From Gammaproteobacteria bacterium (GTDB lineage Bacteria; Pseudomonadota; Gammaproteobacteria; Steroidobacterales; SZUA-146), in the NCBI GenBank assembly GCA_003228965.1, contig QIGP01000110.1, positions 1 to 12,652 of the forward strand: a DNA stretch of 12,652 bases, given 5' to 3'. Under the pieces are notes generated by a model that did no database searches, was not told the DNA's origin, and saw nothing but the letters and a program-made list of their open reading frames with translations. Shown in pieces: positions 7,686 through 12,652 of this stretch. Within the stretch, counting starts at the first letter, position 1. Every line of letters starts with the position of its first letter. The position numbers were made by a program, and so were the translations under genes.

Positions 7686-10079
7686 TTATCGACCAAGCAA
7701 TCTACGCACGCGGCCCAACTTGAGGCCTGAAATCAAGCGGTTAATATTAGAGGGTAGTTTAGATTCGCCTTCGATCTTTCGGTCCACGTGTTGGCGCACA
7801 AGTTCCGGATTCTTGCGCAGTTGCAAATGGCGCTTGAGCGCCTCGCGCACGTACATTTTGCAGGCTGTTGGGCTCATGGGCTTGTCAACCATGCGAAATA
7901 CCTGACCATAGTTAATCAGCTTAATCATCAAATCAGCATCGCGATGTTGACTTGCAACCATGGTTACAAGCTCCGGCACCTGCTGTTTAAAACGGGCGAC
8001 AAGCTCCTGTACGAAATCGGGCTCGGTGCTCACGTCGGTGATTAACACAGCGGGATCAACGCCTTTAATCGCATAGGTCAGTTGCTCAATTGTAGTCGCA
8101 TGGAATGTGTAGAAGAAACCATGCAGCGAGCGACCCACCGATTTGGCAAAAGCTTTGTCGGAAGAAAATACAATGATCGAAATGCGGTACTTACCCGTGC
8201 CAACCACTCGCATGCGGCGATTCTCGTCGGCAAGTGATTGATTGCCTGGCGTTCCGATGGTTTCGTCACTAAGCTCCGCCTCAGCTGACGGCACCTCGGC
8301 TTCATTGTGTTGATTGCCGAATCCTCCCATCCCACCGGGTAGGGTCATATCCGTACGGGCGCCCAAAGATTCCTCAGCGCTGCCGCGAATTCTGTGAGTG
8401 TCGCCGCTCATTATAATTTCGACCGAGTGAGTTAGATCGACAATTTCATGCGTATTACCACCGAGCGTGATTTCGACGCTGTCGAACTTCTCGTTAGCTG
8501 CGGCTTTTGCATTTTCTTTGTCTGTGATGTGACCAGGCACGGTAAGCACAGGGAACGAGCGTTTTTCAGTTACGCTCTCTGAGAACAAATTCTCGTCGAC
8601 GTTCTCATCGACAAAGGGTTCCGGGCTCAGCGCAGGAATCTTTGTAGTCGGCACGACGGATTTGGGTTTTGACGCAATGGAGCGAGAAATTTTTGCACTG
8701 ATTCGGTCACTCAAACCAGGCGGTATGGCATGAATGGCCCCGTTGAGTTGGGAGTAGGGCGCGGCTGTCAGATTGTGATCGTTTGTTGAAGTGCTTTGCT
8801 CGTTGTCGCTACCAGATTCGGCTGTAGCGTTTGTGTCCGTCGTGTCGGTGGCTCGTGGACTCAGAGCTTTCTCAACAAATTCAGAAAGCATTGATTCGTC
8901 TTCGTCGTCTTTGCCGATAAGATCAAACTCTAGTTTGATCGTCTCCAATTTTGTGGCATTGGATTCAGTATCGACTGAGTCATCGTCTACAGTCATTCGC
9001 CGTGTAGTGCTGATTGTATTGCTCTTTTGTACTTCGGGTGTGCTTGGAGCACTTATCGATTGAGTATCTGCGGGCTCGGCCGACTCGGCATTCAATGCTG
9101 GCGGTTTTTTACCGGCAGACAACAATGCCCCGGATCCAGAGTCAACGGCGTTGAGTAACTTCTTCGTTTCGAGCGATGACACATCGCCAATTTTCAGCCC
9201 TACCGGCTTTTCATGCTCCCGCGCCGCGATACGCATTGGTTCATTTCGCGATGGTTTGCCGGTCGCAGTAATATTAACTTCTTCCGGAGCAAACTCATTG
9301 GCAATTGGATGAGCAGACTCACTCTGGGCAGTTTTGATGTCCAGATCGTCAGTACTCTTTGGTATTGCGTCTATGAGTGTATGATCGCCATCCTGATTTT
9401 TCGCAGGTGTATCAGCGATAGTCTCCATCGGTTTAGAAACCGAAGGTAACGGCATATTGTCTTTGGCGTCAGGCTCTTCTTTGCTTATCAATTCGCCGCC
9501 ACTCTTTATCGGCCCCGAACTTTCAATTTTACCGTTCTTTTTACGCGTATTCACCGCTTCCATAATACGATTAAGACGTTCGGCCAGTGACGGCTTCACG
9601 CGCACATCTTTCATACTGTTGGTAAAGTTTTGTGCGGCAACTTGTTGCTTGTAATTCTCACTGTTTTTCTGAGCGGTAACGGTGGCAATGTCGGCTGCTT
9701 GTCGAATGGTCCCGCGAAGCTCTTCGACTGGACAGGGCTTGTTTAAAAATTTATAAACTTCGCCGCTGTTTATAGCGGCTTCAATGGCCGTAGCGTTGGC
9801 ATAGCCAGTTAACAGAATTCGTATAGTGTTAGGTGAGCTCACCTTTACCCTGCTGAGAATTTCTACACCCGTCATGATCGGCATACGCTGATCGGCGACT
9901 ACAACGTCTATATCGTTCTGGTCAATGATTTTTAGAGCTTCGTCGCCACGAGTGGTCAGGAACAGATTGTAGTCACGGCGAAATAGCGCGCGCATGCTAT
10001 TAAGCACGCGTTGCTCGTCATCTACAAACAATATGCTGGGTTTCGACCGGTTAGCTTTGCGTGCGGCGTTAGGCTTCAT
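7686..10079 (-). CDS. Response regulator: receiver, long disordered linker, degenerate second receiver
   Basis: Cytoplasmic two-component regulator of 797 residues. The N-terminal receiver (about 14-130) is complete: acidic pair Asp20/Asp21, phospho-acceptor Asp63 (VVADQRMP), Thr91 (LLTGYA), Lys114 (FLNKPCP). Residues about 140-630 are polar, Ser/Thr/Glu/Asp/Pro-rich and probably disordered. They contain a repeated motif (SVEITLGGNTHEI at 534-546, SVEIIMSGDTHRI at 552-564) and an acidic helix-like patch (379-406). A second receiver-like domain (about 632-749) keeps Asp682 and Lys733 but has FSS in place of the acidic pair. Its INYGQVFRMVDKP echoes INSGEVYKFLNKP of the first receiver, suggesting duplication. 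The basic C-terminus (about 776-797) has no recognisable DNA-binding or enzymatic output domain. The partner is probably the histidine kinase encoded upstream. Only the first ATG keeps the receiver intact; its ribosome binding site is weak. Confidence 0.88.
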   Translation of the reverse strand: MKPNAARKANRSKPSILFVDDEQRVLNSMRALFRRDYNLFLTTRGDEALKIIDQNDIDVVVADQRMPIMTGVEILSRVKVSSPNTIRILLTGYANATAIEAAINSGEVYKFLNKPCPVEELRGTIRQAADIATVTAQKNSENYKQQVAAQNFTNSMKDVRVKPSLAERLNRIMEAVNTRKKNGKIESSGPIKSGGELISKEEPDAKDNMPLPSVSKPMETIADTPAKNQDGDHTLIDAIPKSTDDLDIKTAQSESAHPIANEFAPEEVNITATGKPSRNEPMRIAAREHEKPVGLKIGDVSSLETKKLLNAVDSGSGALLSAGKKPPALNAESAEPADTQSISAPSTPEVQKSNTISTTRRMTVDDDSVDTESNATKLETIKLEFDLIGKDDEDESMLSEFVEKALSPRATDTTDTNATAESGSDNEQSTSTNDHNLTAAPYSQLNGAIHAIPPGLSDRISAKISRSIASKPKSVVPTTKIPALSPEPFVDENVDENLFSESVTEKRSFPVLTVPGHITDKENAKAAANEKFDSVEITLGGNTHEIVDLTHSVEIIMSGDTHRIRGSAEESLGARTDMTLPGGMGGFGNQHNEAEVPSAEAELSDETIGTPGNQSLADENRRMRVVGTGKYRISIIVFSSDKAFAKSVGRSLHGFFYTFHATTIEQLTYAIKGVDPAVLITDVSTEPDFVQELVARFKQQVPELVTMVASQHRDADLMIKLINYGQVFRMVDKPMSPTACKMYVREALKRHLQLRKNPELVRQHVDRKIEGESKLPSNINRLISGLKLGRVRRLLGR

Positions 10080-10120
10080 GTGGATTCGATCTCTGCAATA
10101 AGGTGGGCGTGTTGCTTGCT

Positions 10121-10140
10121 CACCTTTCGTATAAAAGGTG
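10121..10140 (-). promoter_or_regulatory. Leader hairpin with an alternative pairing partner before the regulator gene
   Basis: In the minus-strand leader, CACCTTT (10134-10140) can pair with AAAGGTG (10121-10127) across a 6-base loop. The same AAAGGTG can instead pair with CACCTT at 10100-10105, extended by two GC pairs after one mismatch, with a longer loop. The two structures exclude each other. The downstream one ends about 20 bases before the ATG. No U-tract follows either hairpin, so an effect on ribosome access is more plausible than transcription termination. Confidence 0.35.
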
Positions 10141-10208
10141 TAGGTAGTGACAAGACGGCATCATTAGGCCGAATGCTTCGATCAAAAGCTATGTGTGTAA
10201 TTTGACAA

Positions 10209-10236
10209 ATTAAAGGCATAAATACTAATGCGTCAA
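10209..10236 (-). promoter_or_regulatory. Sigma70-like promoter for the response regulator gene
   Basis: On the minus strand, TTGACG (10231-10236) and TTTAAT (10209-10214) are separated by 16 bases. Both match the consensus at 5 of 6 positions. The -35 box starts one base after the kinase stop codon. Transcription would begin near 10202, giving a leader of about 120 bases before the regulator ATG. The regulator, small ORF and TonB-domain gene could therefore be expressed without the kinase. Confidence 0.6.
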
Positions 10237-10237
10237 C

Positions 10238-12091
10238 TTACGACGCCGCCGTGATGCGTTGTGGTGGGACGTCGTGTTGTGTTGACGTTAGTTCACTGCC
10301 GTCACTGACTATATCGGCGGTCGGTGCCTGGGTTTGATTTTGGGGTAGCAATACAGTGAAGGTTGAGCCCTTTCCTTCTGTTGATTTTATTTCGAGACGT
10401 CCGTTGTGAGCGGATAAAATTTCTTCACAAATAGACAGTCCCAGCCCCGTTCCGGCGCCCACTTCTTTAGTAGTGAAAAACGGGTCGCGTATTTTAGAGA
10501 GATTTTCGCTGCTAATACCGCTCCCGGTGTCCTCAATGCTCACCTGAACCAGTTCGTTATCAAAGGATGTCGAAATTGTGATGTCGCCGGTAGATTCGAT
10601 GGACTGCGCAGCGTTAGTAATTAAGTTTAGAAACACTTGATTAATTTGCGACGGCGCACAGGTAACAAGTGGCACTTCCTGCATTTTTTTAATAACGTTA
10701 ATGCGGCCCTTAAGCATGTTTTTGGCAATGAGTAGTGTACGTTCGATGCCGTCATTAACATTAAAGGTTGCAATGGGCGCACGATCCAGTCGGCTAAAGT
10801 CTTTAAGCCCTTGGGCCATGTGAGTGAGTTCTTCTAGCCCTTGCATATTGTCTTTGCTCAAGGCTGAAACTTCGTCGAGCTCTTCCTGAATTTCGCTTTC
10901 GATCAGGGTCACCTTTAACTCTTTGAGCCCCCTCACGTATCGTTTACGCAAATCTGTGAGGTCTTCCGTTGGCGCCGCTTTAGGATTGAGTTTGTTGTGA
11001 CACTCTTGGACAAACTCGCGAAACTCGTCAAGCGCTTCTTGTATGACCGTTTGATTGCTCTGCAGGTAGAGCAGCGGCGTATTAATCTCATGGCTAATAC
11101 CCGCAACCAGCTGCCCTAGCGAGGCCATTTTTTCGGCTTGCACCAATTGCACTTGAGACTCTTTTAAATCGCCAAAGGCATCGTTTAGCTCGCGAGTGCG
11201 TTCTTCAACACGTCGTTCCAAGTCGTCGTTGGCGACGTTGAGCTCTTGGTTAACTTGATTGATTTCCCGGTAACTACTTTGCAGACGATAGACCATGTAA
11301 CCGAGGCTTGCTATCAACAACAGGCTGAAAACGCTCAACAAAATTTGGGCATTTTCTGCCGTGGTTATTCGTTTGGTATGTGCTGCGTTAAAGTTACGGC
11401 GCAAGTCGTTTGCCACACTCACAAGATTTGAGCGGGACAATTCCGACCAATCGCTATCGAGTTTAACTTGCGTATCAACAATTTGGCGTATCGACCTAAT
11501 GGTGTCGACACTCGGGCCCTGGGTTAGTGTTTCACTGCGCTGAGCGCGATCAAGCAATGTGCCCGCAGTATCAAGGCGCTCTGACGTGCGTGAGGTGCTT
11601 AGCGCTATAGTTTGTACAATAAGCTGAAACAGCAACTGAGATTCATTTTCCAGATTAGCGGCTTTTAAACGTTGAACCTCTTGTGGACCGCTGCTTTTTA
11701 TATCGCTCAACAAGGTACCGATGAGGTCTTGTTGTTGTTCAATCAATTCAGTTTTTTGAAGTATGGATTTGATTTCGACGATAAGTGTATTGCGAAGAGT
11801 GGTGACTTCCTGCGTATCGCTGACCTGACCAACTCTCAGCTTTTGATCAAAGTCTTGCAAGGCCAGCTTGGCGAAAGACGTGTCGTCGCCAACAGATCGA
11901 CCGTCACGCTGAGCGGAGGCAAGTTGATCAGTGAGGGTGTTATACGCCTGAATACCGCTATCAACGTGATCGAGTTCTTGAAAGTGGAAATTGTAATCAC
12001 TCACGCCGACAGAGCGAGAACCCACGATCAACATGGCCAACACAGCAATGGCCAAAGCGGATGCAATTATTGCGGCCCACTTAATACCCAC
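10238..12091 (-). CDS. Membrane sensor histidine kinase with periplasmic helical sensor domain
   Basis: Inner-membrane two-component kinase of 617 residues. Transmembrane helix 1 is about 5-24 and helix 2 about 249-269. They bracket a periplasmic, mostly alpha-helical region of about 225 residues with no cysteines, which could be a DAHL- or four-helix-type sensor (not verified). A coiled coil (about 272-320) leads to the phospho-acceptor His334 in ASLGQLVAGISHEINTPL. The ATPase domain has the N box around Asn489/Asn493 (FLNLITNAAQ), DTGSGI (521-526), DPFFTTK (536-542) and GAGTGLGLSI (545-554). About 160 residues separate His334 from the N box, longer than usual, owing to extra charged helices at roughly 350-410. 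The start is GTG, chosen because a strong AGGGAGAGG lies just upstream (about 12098-12106). No receiver or PAS domain is seen. The response regulator downstream is its likely partner. Confidence 0.92.
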   Translation of the reverse strand: MGIKWAAIIASALAIAVLAMLIVGSRSVGVSDYNFHFQELDHVDSGIQAYNTLTDQLASAQRDGRSVGDDTSFAKLALQDFDQKLRVGQVSDTQEVTTLRNTLIVEIKSILQKTELIEQQQDLIGTLLSDIKSSGPQEVQRLKAANLENESQLLFQLIVQTIALSTSRTSERLDTAGTLLDRAQRSETLTQGPSVDTIRSIRQIVDTQVKLDSDWSELSRSNLVSVANDLRRNFNAAHTKRITTAENAQILLSVFSLLLIASLGYMVYRLQSSYREINQVNQELNVANDDLERRVEERTRELNDAFGDLKESQVQLVQAEKMASLGQLVAGISHEINTPLLYLQSNQTVIQEALDEFREFVQECHNKLNPKAAPTEDLTDLRKRYVRGLKELKVTLIESEIQEELDEVSALSKDNMQGLEELTHMAQGLKDFSRLDRAPIATFNVNDGIERTLLIAKNMLKGRINVIKKMQEVPLVTCAPSQINQVFLNLITNAAQSIESTGDITISTSFDNELVQVSIEDTGSGISSENLSKIRDPFFTTKEVGAGTGLGLSICEEILSAHNGRLEIKSTEGKGSTFTVLLPQNQTQAPTADIVSDGSELTSTQHDVPPQRITAAS

Positions 12092-12652
12092 TTAATGCCT
12101 CTCCCTTATGGCAATGTATTGCGCAATTCCAATTTCGCTGGCTGCTATTTAACACAGTCAGTTGGAACCTGCTGTTGCCGCTGATGTTTTACAATACTAA
12201 ACATTTTTTTCTACGTCCTGAGAACCAAATCATAGAGAAATCCGTTGCTCGAATTCCCTGGACTACGCCGGCCGCTTGGAACCCGTGACCTTTAGCTGCG
12301 TCGCCGCAGTGTTATGGGTAATCAGGACCAAACAGTATAAAGGGAATTCTTAAGTGATAGCCACTAAAGTAGAGCAGTTTTCGGAAGCGGCCCCAAAAGT
12401 GAGGCTGTTGTACCACGCAATCCGCTTGTTTGGCGGGACTGGGTCTAAGATAGACACCGAAATTCCGGGCCAACATACGTCAAATTATCGGAAATACTGG
12501 TCCATTTGGGCTGCTAGATGTTGCCAGCAAGAATATGCCCTCACGCAAATTGTCACCACTTAGCTTCACAAAACCCCTGCTTTGCCAGGTCAGCGCGAAG
12601 TAAACCGGGTTGGCAGCAGTAGACGCCAGCTGTGCCAGCAGGACCAGCCGCC
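12092..12652. other. Upstream region of the kinase gene, no supported gene
   Basis: This 561-base stretch holds the kinase ribosome binding site and a 10-bp palindrome ATTGCGCAAT (12118-12127), 27 bases before the GTG. No good -35/-10 pair for the kinase could be picked. A plus-strand frame is open from 12222 to 12563 apart from one TAA at 12351-12353. The second part could start at GTG 12354 with AAGGGA upstream, but the predicted 69-residue product is unfamiliar. On the minus strand 12553-12652 is also open and runs off the window edge, so the end of another gene is possible. None of these is convincing. Confidence 0.4.

Noticed and set aside
10102..10115. Possible sigma54 -24/-12 box (GG-N10-GC) on the plus strand
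   Set aside because: The -24 element does not match TGGCAC, and no plus-strand gene lies downstream.
10081..10202. Possible c-di-GMP (GEMM) riboswitch in the regulator leader
   Set aside because: CGGCCTAA and CTACCTAC strings are vaguely reminiscent, but the conserved order of GEMM core elements is absent on either strand.
11672..12184. 170-codon plus-strand frame over the kinase start
   Set aside because: Mostly antisense to the kinase sensor domain, no motif, no ribosome binding site; a shadow frame.
12553..12652. 3' end of a further minus-strand gene at the window edge
   Set aside because: Thirty-three codons without a stop are too few to tell from chance, and the translation matches no family I recognise.
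1..12652. CRISPR array, tRNA or rRNA genes, integron attC sites
   Set aside because: No regularly spaced direct repeats, no cloverleaf or rRNA signatures, and no paired attC core sites were seen on either strand.

Overview
All confidently called genes in this window lie on the minus strand, so the map reads right to left. Base composition is close to balanced. A full-length cobalamin-dependent methionine synthase with its activation domain, an ArsR-methyltransferase fusion regulator, and a TonB-type C-terminal domain protein suggest a proteobacterium, probably a gammaproteobacterium. That assignment is inferred from gene content; no rRNA or other decisive marker is present.

Region 1 (about 1-5672) is a compact methionine-cycle operon. 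An ArsR-family HTH/methyltransferase fusion (SahR-type) comes first, followed by metF (methylenetetrahydrofolate reductase) and metH (methionine synthase). The spacing is tight: the metF ribosome binding site overlaps the regulator's stop codon, and metF and metH overlap by 4 bases (GTGA). A perfect 18-bp palindrome sits one base upstream of the regulator's ATG. It is the obvious operator for autoregulation by the methylation by-product S-adenosylhomocysteine. MetF supplies methyl-THF to MetH, which remethylates homocysteine. Just past metH lies a small terminal-inverted-repeat element flanked by TTAA. It appears to have inserted into one arm of an older hairpin.

Region 2 (about 5651-6171) is a gene-poor gap of about 520 bases with several inverted repeats and only broken reading frames.

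Region 3 (6172-12091) is a signalling and envelope cluster. It holds a membrane sensor histidine kinase, a 797-residue regulator built as receiver - long disordered linker - degenerate receiver, a 44-codon hydrophobic small ORF, and a membrane-anchored protein with a duplicated helical repeat and a TonB C-terminal domain. The regulator has its own sigma70-like promoter directly after the kinase stop codon, and a leader with two mutually exclusive hairpins. The regulator, small ORF and TonB-domain gene are packed together (2-base and 0-base gaps). This cluster is the best candidate here for a poorly described system. The signal it senses and its output cannot be read from the sequence.

Region 4 (12092-12652) is upstream of the kinase and contains no gene I can support.
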